NCBI RefSeq assembly: GCF_003688995.1
Contig: NZ_PENI01000038.1
Location: forward strand, 1-64,000
Direction: 5' to 3'
DNA length: 64,000 nt
Origin: Streptomyces shenzhenensis
Lineage (GTDB): Bacteria > Actinomycetota > Actinomycetes > Streptomycetales > Streptomycetaceae
Below, piece after piece: positions 25,530 through 33,991 of this stretch (within the stretch, counting starts at the first letter, position 1; each line of letters starts with the position of its first letter). The position numbers and the translations under genes are program-made. Below the pieces are notes generated by a model that had not been told where the DNA came from, ran no database searches, and was given only the letters and a program-made list of their open reading frames with translations.

Positions 25530-26867
25530 TCACTCCCTCACCAGCGGTGCGCCCGCGTCCCGCCAGGCGACGATGCCGCCCGCCAGGCTGCGCACGTCCG
25601 GGTGCCCCATTCGGGTCAGCAGGGCGGCGTAGCGCAGCGACTTCTCCCCCACCGGACAGGCCAGCAGCACCGGTGTCCGTTTGCTGAACGGCAGCCCGGT
25701 GCGGACCAGTTCCTCGAACACCTCGTCCACGATGTTCATCGATCCCTCGATGTGCAGGGCGGCGTAGGCGTGCGGGCCGCGCAGGTCGACCACCAACGGC
25801 GGGGTGTCGCTCTCCGCCAGCCAGCGCCGGGCGTCATCGACGTCGACGACCCGGGCCTGCGCACGCACCTCGCTGTCGGTGAGCGTGGCCGCCGAGTGAC
25901 CGCGCCGCGCTCGCCCCAGAAGCTCCGGGCGGCGCTGACGTACATAGCTCAGATAGCTCTCGGCCCGGTCGCAGACGATGAACACGGCGGTCCGCCGACG
26001 GCCGGTGCCCGCCAACTCGGCGTCGACGGCCGCCAGGTGCCGGACGGCTCCCTGGTAGGCGGCACCGCCGGTCGGCCCCGACAGCAGCCCGCAGCGGCGG
26101 ATGAGGGTGACCATTCCGTCGATGGCCTCCTGGGAGGTGACCGGCGCGATGGAGTCGTATGTGGCCGGATCGAACAGGCCGACCTGGTGCACCTCGTCGA
26201 TGGTGCGGATCCCCGGGATGAAGTCGGACTTGTCGGCGACCAGCCCGAGCACCCGGACCCGCGGATCGTGCTCGCGCAGCGCCCTGGCGACACCGGTCGA
26301 GGAACCGGCCGTGCCCACACAGGCGATGAACCAGTCGGGTACCCGTCCGTCCAGGTCTTTGACGATCTCGGGTCCGGTACCTTCCGCGTGCGCCGCGACG
26401 TTGCGCGGATTGAAGTACTGGTCGGTGTGCAGATACGTGCTGCCTGGCTCCGAGAGCGCCTGGTGGAAGCGGGTCAGCGGGTCGTCGGTGTCCGTCGGGT
26501 CCAGGCACTCGCTCTGCCCGGGCAGCTCCTCGATCTCCGCGCCGAGGAGCAGCAGCAGCTCCTTGATCTCGGGGACGCGCATCCGGTTGGTGACGCTCTT
26601 GAACCTCAGCCCGTGCAGACCGGCCAGCAGGGCGAGGGCCTTGGCCGTGTTGCCGCTGGAGAGTTCCACGACCGTGCCGTCGCCGCCGGCCGCCTCCTCC
26701 AGGTGCGGGCGGGCCATGTACCAGGCGGGCCGGTCCTTCACGGACCCGAACGGGTTGAGCATCTCCAGTTTGGCGTACAGGTCGATGCTGCCCAGTCCGT
26801 GCACGGACGGGTCGATGCGGACCAGCGGCGTGTTGCCGATGGCCTCCGTGATGCTGTCATACCTCAT
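25530..26867 (-). CDS. Cysteine synthase-family PLP enzyme fused to a C-terminal rhodanese domain
   Basis: 445 residues. Residues 1 to about 320 are a cysteine synthase/cystathionine beta-synthase fold: cofactor lysine in NPFGSVKDRPAWYM, phosphate-binding SSGNTAKAL and GPTGGAAYQG. Residues about 345-445 are rhodanese-like (PPLVVDLRGPHAYAALHIEGS, then VLLACPVGEKSLRYAALL with the active-site-like Cys). Start overlaps the stop of the decarboxylase-like gene (ATGA). Similar to rhizobial y4xP. It may transfer sulfur to a serine- or alanine-derived substrate. The product is unknown. Confidence 0.8.
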   Translation of the reverse strand: MRYDSITEAIGNTPLVRIDPSVHGLGSIDLYAKLEMLNPFGSVKDRPAWYMARPHLEEAAGGDGTVVELSSGNTAKALALLAGLHGLRFKSVTNRMRVPEIKELLLLLGAEIEELPGQSECLDPTDTDDPLTRFHQALSEPGSTYLHTDQYFNPRNVAAHAEGTGPEIVKDLDGRVPDWFIACVGTAGSSTGVARALREHDPRVRVLGLVADKSDFIPGIRTIDEVHQVGLFDPATYDSIAPVTSQEAIDGMVTLIRRCGLLSGPTGGAAYQGAVRHLAAVDAELAGTGRRRTAVFIVCDRAESYLSYVRQRRPELLGRARRGHSAATLTDSEVRAQARVVDVDDARRWLAESDTPPLVVDLRGPHAYAALHIEGSMNIVDEVFEELVRTGLPFSKRTPVLLACPVGEKSLRYAALLTRMGHPDVRSLAGGIVAWRDAGAPLVRE

Positions 26868-28369
26868 GCCGGCACTCCCTGCGGGTGTGTGAGCGGCCAA
26901 TAGTCCTCGTCCGGGCACCAACGCCAGGCATCGCCCGCTGACGAGACCGCCACCGTCCGTGCGACCGGCTGCCGTTGCGCATGGTGGGCGTGGAAGTCCA
27001 TGGCGTATCCGGCGGTGTTGACGAAGGCCAGCACGTCCCCGGCGCGTGGCAGCCCGGGCAGATACACCAGCCGACGGGTGATCAGATCAGCCTCCAGACA
27101 GAGATTGCCGACGAGATGGACCCCGACCGGCCCGTCGCCGGCCGGATCGTCCCGGGGGCCGCCGCGGGGCAGCAGGACGGGGTCGACGAGGACACCGTGC
27201 TCCTCCAGACTCACGTCCCCGGCGTTCATGCCGAGGCGCACCAGATGACGGGTGGGGTCGTCGCCCGTGGGCCGCACGTCCAGCACCCGGACCAGCGACA
27301 GTCCGCACTGGTCGACGAGGGCGCGCCCCGGTTCGACGTACAGGTCGTTCAGATGCTCCAGCAGCAGCGTGGCGGGCGGGCGGCCAAGGACCGGGCCGGG
27401 ACGCGAGAGCAGTCGGTCGAGATAGCCCGGCCCGGCGACGGGCCGGTGGGCCGGGTACAGGGCCGCCGCGCCGCGTACCGTGCCGCCCTCGTTGCGCAGC
27501 CCGTAGCCGTGACCGCGCCAGGTCAGGGCCGGCCGCACGCCGAGCACCGCCTCGCTCAGCGCGGTGGTCCACCGCTCCCACTCGCCGGCATCGGCGACGT
27601 ACCCGACGCCGAACCCTCCGCCGATGTCGACGGCGCGCGGTGCCAGGCCCCGCGCCCGGCACTCGTCCATCATCAGCACACATCGCTCCAGCGCCCGGGC
27701 CTTCTCCTCCAGGCCTGTGGTGTCCAAGTGGTAGGCCAGGCCGGTCAGTTCGACGGTGTCCTGGTGCCGTTCCAGCGCCGTCCACAGCTCTTCGGCCGCG
27801 GCGACCGGGGTACCGAAGCGGCTGCGGCGCGACAACACCCGGGTGCCGGCGCCGCCGTGCCCGGCGTCCGACTCGAACTCCGACAAGCGCGCCAGCACGT
27901 TCACCCTGCCCAGCCCGTGCTCCCGGACGAGCCGCGCCAGTTGCTCCAGCTCACCGGTCGAGTCCAGGTTGACCGTCGCCCCCACCCGGGCCGCCAGCCA
28001 CAAAAACTCCCGGTCCTTGGGACCGGTGGCCATCACCCGGTCCCCCGTGAACCCACAGCTCAGCGCATGCCGCAACTCCTCCAGAGAGGCCACGTCGATC
28101 CCGACGGCGGCCGGGTCGCACGCGGCCAGCCTCCGCACCAGGGCGCTGGAACGATTCGCCTTGTGCGCGAAGTACACCCGGCCGGCGAGATGGTGGCGGC
28201 GGTAGACGGACCGGAAGCGTTCGGCGTTCTCGGCGACGACCTCCGGGAGCAGCACGTTGAGCGGCGAGCCGAGCGCGTCCACCAGCGAGTGCAGGAACGG
28301 CACATCCCTCAGCAGCGAGGCCAGCGGCGGATCCACCCGCGGTCTCAGATACAAGGGCGCGTCCTTCAC
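26864..28369 (-). CDS. Fold-type III PLP enzyme, Y4yA-like (Orn/DAP/Arg decarboxylase 2 family)
   Basis: 501 residues. Cofactor lysine in VYFAHKANRSSAL (about 68), barrel segments AVDIGGGFGVGY and LYVEPGRALVDQCG, and the C-terminal catalytic cysteine block VGNLCLEADLITRR, matching the DAP decarboxylase arrangement. The residues needed for decarboxylation are therefore kept. First gene of the three-PLP-enzyme operon, with a palindromic motif 36-57 bp upstream. Resembles the uncharacterised rhizobial Y4yA. Substrate unknown. Confidence 0.8.
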   Translation of the reverse strand: MKDAPLYLRPRVDPPLASLLRDVPFLHSLVDALGSPLNVLLPEVVAENAERFRSVYRRHHLAGRVYFAHKANRSSALVRRLAACDPAAVGIDVASLEELRHALSCGFTGDRVMATGPKDREFLWLAARVGATVNLDSTGELEQLARLVREHGLGRVNVLARLSEFESDAGHGGAGTRVLSRRSRFGTPVAAAEELWTALERHQDTVELTGLAYHLDTTGLEEKARALERCVLMMDECRARGLAPRAVDIGGGFGVGYVADAGEWERWTTALSEAVLGVRPALTWRGHGYGLRNEGGTVRGAAALYPAHRPVAGPGYLDRLLSRPGPVLGRPPATLLLEHLNDLYVEPGRALVDQCGLSLVRVLDVRPTGDDPTRHLVRLGMNAGDVSLEEHGVLVDPVLLPRGGPRDDPAGDGPVGVHLVGNLCLEADLITRRLVYLPGLPRAGDVLAFVNTAGYAMDFHAHHAQRQPVARTVAVSSAGDAWRWCPDEDYWPLTHPQGVPA

Positions 28370-28404
28370 GAAGTACCCTCCCCACGTCAGCCGGTCGCCG
28401 CCTC

Positions 28405-28426
28405 ATGGTTACGACAACCGTTTCGG
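28405..28426. promoter_or_regulatory. Palindromic motif B upstream of the three-PLP-enzyme operon
   Basis: Plus-strand ATGGTTACGACAACCGTTTC matches motif A read on the minus strand (ATGG, C/T, TA, then GA, C/T, AACCGTTTC) with a one-base difference in spacing. The core GGTTACGACAACC (28407-28419) is a near palindrome. It lies 36-57 bp before the operon start, a normal place for a repressor site. Confidence 0.5.
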
Positions 28427-28521
28427 AGTACTCGTTTCCCACTACACGCGCCGCTATGCCTCCTCTCACGTGGGGTGCCCTTGATCACAGACGATCCGAT
28501 GAACCGCACCCGCAGGAATGT

Positions 28522-29418
28522 TCATCCACAGTCGGTGTCGACGGCCGCGGAACGAGTGAGGACCGCGCCCTTCTCGACGGGCAGGGACCCATCGCGTTCC
28601 CAGGCGGACCAGGAATCGACGTACAGGCCCACCTGTTGCCCGAGCAGGGCTCCGGCCAACACCAGCAGCGCGCTGGAAACGCCGCCGCCGCAGTAGGCGC
28701 CGACCTCCTGGCCGCCGATCGCCCGACGGGACAGGAACCATTTCCGCAGTTCCGTGGGTGGTCTCAACAGTCCGTCGGGAGCGATCAGTTCGGCCGAGTG
28801 GGCGTGGATCGCGTGCGGGATGTGGCCGGTCCTCGGATCGTCCGGCGTGCCGCCGTAGGAGCTCGCGGGGCGCGAGTCGAGCAGGGTGCCGTAGCGGGCG
28901 ATCTCCAGCACGTCCGTGGTCTCCAGAACGCGTCGGCCGCCGTCGCCGGGTGGCCAGGCCGGTGCGACGTGGTCGCGCACCGGGCCGGCCGGCCGCGGCT
29001 GCCGCGGACGGGTCGTCGGGCCGCCCGCACGGACCCAGGCCGGCAGGCCGCCGTCCAGGACGCGTACCGACCGAAAGCCCGCCCAGGTGAGAACGAACCA
29101 CGCGCGGGCGGCGGACGACAGCTCCTCGATCCGGCGGGTGTAGAGCACCAGGTCGTCGGCGGGCCCGATGCCGTGAGCCCGCGCACTGGCGCGCACGGCG
29201 GCGCGCTTCGGGAGCGGGAGGTGGCCGCTGTCGGCTGTCGGGGTGCCGGCGAAGTCGGACCTGACCGAGGTCCGCAGCGCGTCGGGGATGCTTCCCGCGA
29301 TCGGATCCGGTCCCTGTGCCATCACCCGCCAGGGCGCGACTTCGATGAACACCAGGCGGGCCCTTCGGGCCAACGCCGTCCGGGCGTCGAGGAGATGGGA
29401 GGGCTCGGCCGCCGTCAT
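28522..29418 (-). CDS. Two-domain sulfurtransferase (rhodanese/mercaptopyruvate sulfurtransferase type)
   Basis: 298 residues with an inactive N-terminal rhodanese domain (about 20-140) and an active C-terminal one whose loop reads AYCGGGVSSALL with the persulfide-forming cysteine. Moves sulfur from thiosulfate or mercaptopyruvate to acceptors. The ATG overlaps the stop of the OsmC-like gene (ATGA). A second copy lies at 39818, at the other end of the monooxygenase cluster. Confidence 0.88.
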   Translation of the reverse strand: MTAAEPSHLLDARTALARRARLVFIEVAPWRVMAQGPDPIAGSIPDALRTSVRSDFAGTPTADSGHLPLPKRAAVRASARAHGIGPADDLVLYTRRIEELSSAARAWFVLTWAGFRSVRVLDGGLPAWVRAGGPTTRPRQPRPAGPVRDHVAPAWPPGDGGRRVLETTDVLEIARYGTLLDSRPASSYGGTPDDPRTGHIPHAIHAHSAELIAPDGLLRPPTELRKWFLSRRAIGGQEVGAYCGGGVSSALLVLAGALLGQQVGLYVDSWSAWERDGSLPVEKGAVLTRSAAVDTDCG

Positions 29419-29849
29419 CCCAGCGACCCCGAGGTGTGCGGGACGAACACCACAGGAAGGCTCTCCTTGAGAGCGTTGTAGATACGGCACCGCTTCTTGT
29501 ACTCGGCGACGAGTTCGTCAGCCGTGACGTGGTCGACCCCGTCGATGAAGCACTCCATGACGAGCGTGCCCAGGTAGTCGCCCTCGGCCTTGCGCTCGAT
29601 CCGGGCGAAGATCTCCACCTGGCGCTCCGGCTGCCCGCTTTCGACGAAGTCGTGCCGGAACGCGTTCAGCGCGCAGGAGACGAGGGACGCGACGAGCAAG
29701 TCGAGGGAGCTGGCCTCCTCACCCGGGCCGCCGCTGCGCAGCGAGCCGTCCGACACGATCTCGAACCCGGGCCCTGCGATGGTGTAACGGCCGCGGATGT
29801 CGGTGGTCCGGCCGTGGAGGTTGCTGATCACGGTTACTTTGTCGCTCAC
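29415..29849 (-). CDS. OsmC-family protein
   Basis: 144 residues. The two conserved thiol-peroxidase-type cysteines are in SLVSCALNAF and KKRCRIYNALKESLPV. Family members reduce organic hydroperoxides or bind thiol and acyl compounds. Coupled by overlap to the sulfurtransferase, which suggests handling of reactive sulfur or peroxide by-products rather than a general stress role. Confidence 0.85.
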   Translation of the reverse strand: MSDKVTVISNLHGRTTDIRGRYTIAGPGFEIVSDGSLRSGGPGEEASSLDLLVASLVSCALNAFRHDFVESGQPERQVEIFARIERKAEGDYLGTLVMECFIDGVDHVTADELVAEYKKRCRIYNALKESLPVVFVPHTSGSLG

Positions 29850-29858
29850 CGTAAAAGT

Positions 29859-30290
29859 CTAGGCGCGTGGCACCTGAGTGACCGTCGGGTCCGGAGTCCG
29901 GACACCGCTCGTGGTCGCCACCCGCAGTTGGTCGGCCAGCAGCGACACGACGCGGGTGAGTGAACGGTTGTCCTCCTCCAGGACGGCGTTCCGGCGTTCG
30001 AGCTCTTCGATCCTGGCCAGCAACTCGCGCTGGCTCGGCCGGTGCTGCTGGCGGCCGGCCGGTGGAGTGCGGGGCTCCCAGCCGTCACCGTGACCGTCGG
30101 CTGAGTCGTAGTCGTAGCTGCCGTCGTCGTAGCGCGTGAGCCACTTGCGCAAGGACTGCGGACCGACCTCGAACTCCTCGGCGACCTCCCGGACGATCGA
30201 GCGGTTCTCGGGCTCCTCGCGACGCCGCTGCACCACCCGCTCCACCGCGAGCCGGCGGACCTCGTCGCTGTACTTCCGGTCGAACACCAC
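29859..30290 (-). CDS. IS3 OrfA-like helix-turn-helix protein with coiled coil (orphan, possibly domesticated)
   Basis: 143 residues: an N-terminal transposase_8-like HTH (MVFDRKYSDEVRRLAVERV ... EFEVGPQSLRKWLTRY, about 1-55), an acidic/Tyr-rich linker and a leucine-type coiled coil (ELLARIEELERRNAVLEEDN, about 88-107). No OrfB (DDE catalytic) frame and no terminal repeats were found nearby. It sits between the OsmC-rhodanese pair and the divergent ABC operon, where a regulator would be expected. Either an IS remnant or a recruited DNA-binding protein. Confidence 0.65.
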   Translation of the reverse strand: MVFDRKYSDEVRRLAVERVVQRRREEPENRSIVREVAEEFEVGPQSLRKWLTRYDDGSYDYDSADGHGDGWEPRTPPAGRQQHRPSQRELLARIEELERRNAVLEEDNRSLTRVVSLLADQLRVATTSGVRTPDPTVTQVPRA

Positions 30291-30551
30291 GTCATTTTCC
30301 CCGTTCAGGAGACTGCAACACTGCTGTCACGATACTTCCTGCGCACCCGTGTCAACATATCGGCTACGAGATGCCCGTACCCAGCGGATATCCCGTCATG
30401 TGTCACGTAGCCGTAGGTGCACGAAGTTTCATGTATCGCTGTCACCTCCTCGTCCGAGGCAAGCACATGACGACGTAGCGCTGCCCGGTTGCCTACGGCA
30501 GTGCAGCCGCTACCGCTCACACCCGAGCCGATCGAGAGGAGACAACAGGTC
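30291..30551 (+). promoter_or_regulatory. Divergent promoter region before the ABC/monooxygenase operon
   Basis: An 8-bp inverted repeat CGGCTACG (30361-30368) / CGTAGCCG (30406-30413) and several TGTCA copies (near 30324, 30351, 30401, 30440) cluster here. A 15-codon frame at 30431-30478 with one Cys codon could be a leader peptide, but no ribosome site is evident. The segment is poorer in G+C than its surroundings, as expected of a regulatory region. Confidence 0.4.
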
Positions 30552-32174
30552 GTGTCCAGTTCACGCCCGTGGCGCTGGGGTGCCGCCGTGGTGGCCGCGC
30601 TGTCGCTTCTTGCCACCGCCGCCTGCTCAGGCAACGGCGCGCAGCGCGAAGCCGCAGCCGAGGTGGCCAAGAAGGACCGCTACGGAGGCACACTCAACAT
30701 CGGTCTCAGCGCCGACCCCGGCGGTGTCGACTCCGCCGTCGTCAACCAGGTCTGGCGCACGGTGGCCCGCGCCCTGGCCGACTCGCTGGTCTTCTACAAC
30801 CCCGAAACGAAGCAGGTCGAGCCCTGGCTCGCCACACGCTGGAAGGTGAGCGACGACGCGCGGGTCTACTCCTTCACGCTGCGCGACGACGTCACCTTCC
30901 ACGACGGCACCAAACTCACCGCGAAGGTCGTCAAGGCCAACCTGGAGAGCCTGAACCGGCCGGGCATCCACTCCAGCGCCAAGACCATCGTGCAGGGCAT
31001 CAGCACCATCAAGACCCCCTCGGAGCACGAGATCACCGTCGAGTTCGCGGAGCCCAACGCCGCCTTCCTGACGTCCCTTTCGCGTGCGTACGTCGGCATC
31101 ATCTCGGAGAAGACGGCCAGGCTCCCGGTCGAGCAGCGGCAGAAGTGGCTGGACGGCTCCGGCCCGTTCTCTCTGGAGGAGTACGTCCCGAACCAGCGCA
31201 TCGTGCTGAAGAAGCGCGAGGACTACACCTGGGCGCCGAAGTACTTCCGGCACGACGGGGCGGCCTATCTCGACAAGGTCGTCTACAAGATCATCCCCGA
31301 GGACTCGGTCCGCAACGGCGCGGTCATCGGCGGCGATGAACTCCAGTTCATCTACTGGGTGAACGCGAAGTACGTCCCACAGCTCCAGAACGCCGGGCTG
31401 ACGATCTCGAAGACGCTCAATCCCGCGACCGGCACCGAGCTGCCGGTGAACACCTCGTCCAAGTTCCTCAAGGACGTCCGCGTCCGGCAGGCGCTCCAAA
31501 CAGGGGTCGACCGGGACGAGTTCGTGAAGATCGACTCGGGTGGCGTCGACCAGCCCGCGACCGGTCCGCTGAGCAAGGACAACCCCTACTACTCCGATCA
31601 GAGCGCGCTGCTGAAGTACGACCCCGCGCGCGCCAAGTCGCTGCTGGAACAGGCCGGCTGGACCAGGACCGGCTCCGACGGGATCCGGGTCAACGCCAAG
31701 GGCGAGCGGCTGTCGCTGCGCGCACCGGAGGACGACGCGGGCTGGCAGGTGCTCCAGGACCAGTGGAAGAAGCTCGGCGTCGAACTCGTTCTCGACCCGC
31801 CGCTGGCCGCCGAGGCGAACGAGAAGCTGCTCAGCGGCGAGTACGACATCGCCTACTGGTACGCGTCCTCGCCCGACCCGGACGTCCTGCGGGCCAACTA
31901 CGGCAGGACGACCGGCTCGAACCGCAGCTTCATCGCGGACGACGACAAGACGGGCGAGGAACTCGACCGGCTCCTCCAGGAGCAGAACCAGACGATCGAC
32001 AAGGACAAGCGCCAGAAGCTGGTCGATGCCGCCGCCCGCATCCTCATCGAGCAGGGCTACGAGATCCCTGTGTCCAACGACGTCGACATCTGGGCCCACT
32101 CGCCCCGGCTGCATGACATCGAGCCCGTCGGCCTCGACCAGTACCTGATCAACGCCTGGCTGGCGAAGAAGTAG
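30552..32174 (+). CDS. ABC transporter substrate-binding lipoprotein (family 5, peptide/nickel/opine type)
   Basis: 540 residues. Lipoprotein signal WRWGAAVVAALSLLATAAC with the acylated Cys25, followed by a family 5 binding domain (RYGGTLNIGLSADPGGVDSA, PWLATRWKVSDD, TFHDGTKLTAKVVKANLESL). GTG start downstream of a GAGGAG site. Delivers the substrate to the two permeases that follow. The oxidases in the operon suggest a small sulfur- or nitrogen-containing organic compound instead of peptides. Confidence 0.88.
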   Translation: MSSSRPWRWGAAVVAALSLLATAACSGNGAQREAAAEVAKKDRYGGTLNIGLSADPGGVDSAVVNQVWRTVARALADSLVFYNPETKQVEPWLATRWKVSDDARVYSFTLRDDVTFHDGTKLTAKVVKANLESLNRPGIHSSAKTIVQGISTIKTPSEHEITVEFAEPNAAFLTSLSRAYVGIISEKTARLPVEQRQKWLDGSGPFSLEEYVPNQRIVLKKREDYTWAPKYFRHDGAAYLDKVVYKIIPEDSVRNGAVIGGDELQFIYWVNAKYVPQLQNAGLTISKTLNPATGTELPVNTSSKFLKDVRVRQALQTGVDRDEFVKIDSGGVDQPATGPLSKDNPYYSDQSALLKYDPARAKSLLEQAGWTRTGSDGIRVNAKGERLSLRAPEDDAGWQVLQDQWKKLGVELVLDPPLAAEANEKLLSGEYDIAYWYASSPDPDVLRANYGRTTGSNRSFIADDDKTGEELDRLLQEQNQTIDKDKRQKLVDAAARILIEQGYEIPVSNDVDIWAHSPRLHDIEPVGLDQYLINAWLAKK

Positions 32175-32178
32175 ACCG

Positions 32179-33108
32179 ATGGCACGATACGGACTTCGGC
32201 TCCTGTACGGCGTGATCGTGGTGTGGGGCGCCTTCACCGGAGCGTTCTTCCTGCTGTACGTGGTGCCCGGGGACGCGGCGGGCGGCCTCACGGCCGGCGC
32301 GGACGGCGGTGACGTCAAACACCTCCTGGCCGAACAGCGCGAGTTGCTCGGCCTGGACCGCCCGGTGTACGTGCAGTACTGGGACGCGCTGACCGGAGCC
32401 CTCCACGGGGACTTCGGCCAGAGCATCTACCAGCGCCGGCCAGCGGTGGACGTCTATGTCGAGTCCTTTCCCGAGACGCTCCAACTGGCCCTGCTCGGGC
32501 TGCTCCTGGCCGTCGTGCTGGGGGTGACGCTGTCGGTGGTCATCGAGCTGACCCACTGGAAGTGGGCGCGCGAGCTGCTGATCTCGCTGCCGCCGATCGC
32601 GGTGTCGCTCCCGCCCTTCCTGGTCGGGCTGGTGCTGCTGCAGGTGTTCGCCTTCCAGCTGCACTGGATCGACGCGGTCAGCGACCGGGGGCTCGGCGGG
32701 CTGCTCGTCGCCTCGGTGGCGCTCGCGGTGGCCGGCGGCGGCAGCATCTCCCAGCTGCTGACGGCCAACCTCCGCGCCGCGCTGACCTCGCCGTACATCG
32801 AGACCGCCCGCAACTGGGGGCTCAGCCGGTTCGACATCGTCGTCCGGCACGCCCTGAAGAATGCCGCGCTGCCGGTCGTCACCTCCTTGGGTACCACCGT
32901 CGGCGTCATGGTCGGCGGGACGGTGCTGACGGAGACGGTGTTCTCCCGGCTCGGCGTGGGTCGTCTCGTGGTGGACGCGGTGAACGGCCGTGACATGCCC
33001 GTCGTCCTGGTCGCGGTCACGATCAGTGCGGTGATCTTCGTCGTGGTGAACCTCGTCGTCGACGCGCTCTACCCGCTGCTCGACAAGCGGATCCGATGGG
33101 AGGGATGA
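32179..33108 (+). CDS. ABC transporter permease (DppB type)
   Basis: 309 residues, six predicted membrane helices, beginning MARYGLRLLYGVIVVWGAFTG. The inner-membrane coupling loop is seen as YIETARNWGLSRFDIVVRHALKNA (EAA-type motif). Four bases after the binding-protein stop. Forms a heterodimeric channel with the next gene product. Confidence 0.9.
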   Translation: MARYGLRLLYGVIVVWGAFTGAFFLLYVVPGDAAGGLTAGADGGDVKHLLAEQRELLGLDRPVYVQYWDALTGALHGDFGQSIYQRRPAVDVYVESFPETLQLALLGLLLAVVLGVTLSVVIELTHWKWARELLISLPPIAVSLPPFLVGLVLLQVFAFQLHWIDAVSDRGLGGLLVASVALAVAGGGSISQLLTANLRAALTSPYIETARNWGLSRFDIVVRHALKNAALPVVTSLGTTVGVMVGGTVLTETVFSRLGVGRLVVDAVNGRDMPVVLVAVTISAVIFVVVNLVVDALYPLLDKRIRWEG

Positions 33109-33109
33109 C

Positions 33110-33991
33110 GTGACGACCCTCGAAGTGCAGGCATCCGCGCCGCCGTCCGGGCGCTCCCGGGCGCTCGGGCGCCGGACGGCCGAGCTGCTCCGCTCGCCCG
33201 GACTCCTCGCGTCGTATCTGTGGGTGGCCGTGATCCTCGCGGCGGCGGTCCATCCCGGCCTGTTCGTGTCCGGCGACCCGCTGCGGCAGGACGCCTCGCA
33301 GATGCTGCTCTCACCCGGCGCAGGCCATCTGTTCGGCACCGACGACTTCGGCCGCGACCAGTTCACCCGCACCGTGTGGGGCACTCGTCTGTCGCTCCAG
33401 GCCGCGGTGATCGCCGTGGCCATCGGGCTGGTGAGCGGCTCGTCGATCGGTCTCGTCGCGGGCGCGCTCCGCGGCCGGGTCGACAGCGTCCTGATGCGGG
33501 TCGTCGACATCATGCTGGCGGTGCCGAGCCTGATCGTCTCACTCGCGATCATCTCCGCCCTGGGGCGCGGGACGCTCAACATCGCCGTCGCCATCGGCAT
33601 CAACAGCACGGCCGGATTCGCCCGCCTGATGCGGTCCGAGGTGCTCAGGGTGAGCAACGCCCAGTATGTCGAGGCCTCGGTCTTCGCCGGTCACGGCTAT
33701 GTCCGCCGGCTGTTCAGGCACGTCGTGCCGAACGCGTCCCGCTCGGTGCTGGCCGCGGCGACCATGGACATCGGCACGGCCGTCCTGACCGTCGCCGCGC
33801 TGAGTTTCCTGGGGCTCGGCGCGCCCCCGCCGACGCCCGAATGGGGCCTCCTGGTGGCCGAGGGGCGCACGTTCATCGGAGTCCAGTGGTGGCTGAGCCT
33901 GCTGCCCGGCCTGGTGATCGTACTGACCGTGCTCGCGGTCTATCGCATCGGCAGGTCGTTCAACCGAGGGAGGACCCGTGTCGTCGCCTGA
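33110..33991 (+). CDS. ABC transporter permease (DppC type)
   Basis: 293 residues. N-terminal cytosolic stretch, then the LFGTDDFGRDQFTRTVWGTR segment typical of DppC/OppC, and a coupling motif QYVEASVFAGHGYVRRLFRHVVPN. GTG start one base after the previous stop; its own 3' end overlaps the ATPase gene by 14 bp. Confidence 0.9.
   Translation: MTTLEVQASAPPSGRSRALGRRTAELLRSPGLLASYLWVAVILAAAVHPGLFVSGDPLRQDASQMLLSPGAGHLFGTDDFGRDQFTRTVWGTRLSLQAAVIAVAIGLVSGSSIGLVAGALRGRVDSVLMRVVDIMLAVPSLIVSLAIISALGRGTLNIAVAIGINSTAGFARLMRSEVLRVSNAQYVEASVFAGHGYVRRLFRHVVPNASRSVLAAATMDIGTAVLTVAALSFLGLGAPPPTPEWGLLVAEGRTFIGVQWWLSLLPGLVIVLTVLAVYRIGRSFNRGRTRVVA

Noticed and set aside
24317..28369. Zincophore of the SbnA/SbnB or EDDS type
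   Set aside because: The cysteine-synthase-like gene would fit SbnA, but no ornithine-cyclodeaminase (SbnB) or NIS synthetase gene is present; the rhodanese domain points to sulfur chemistry instead.
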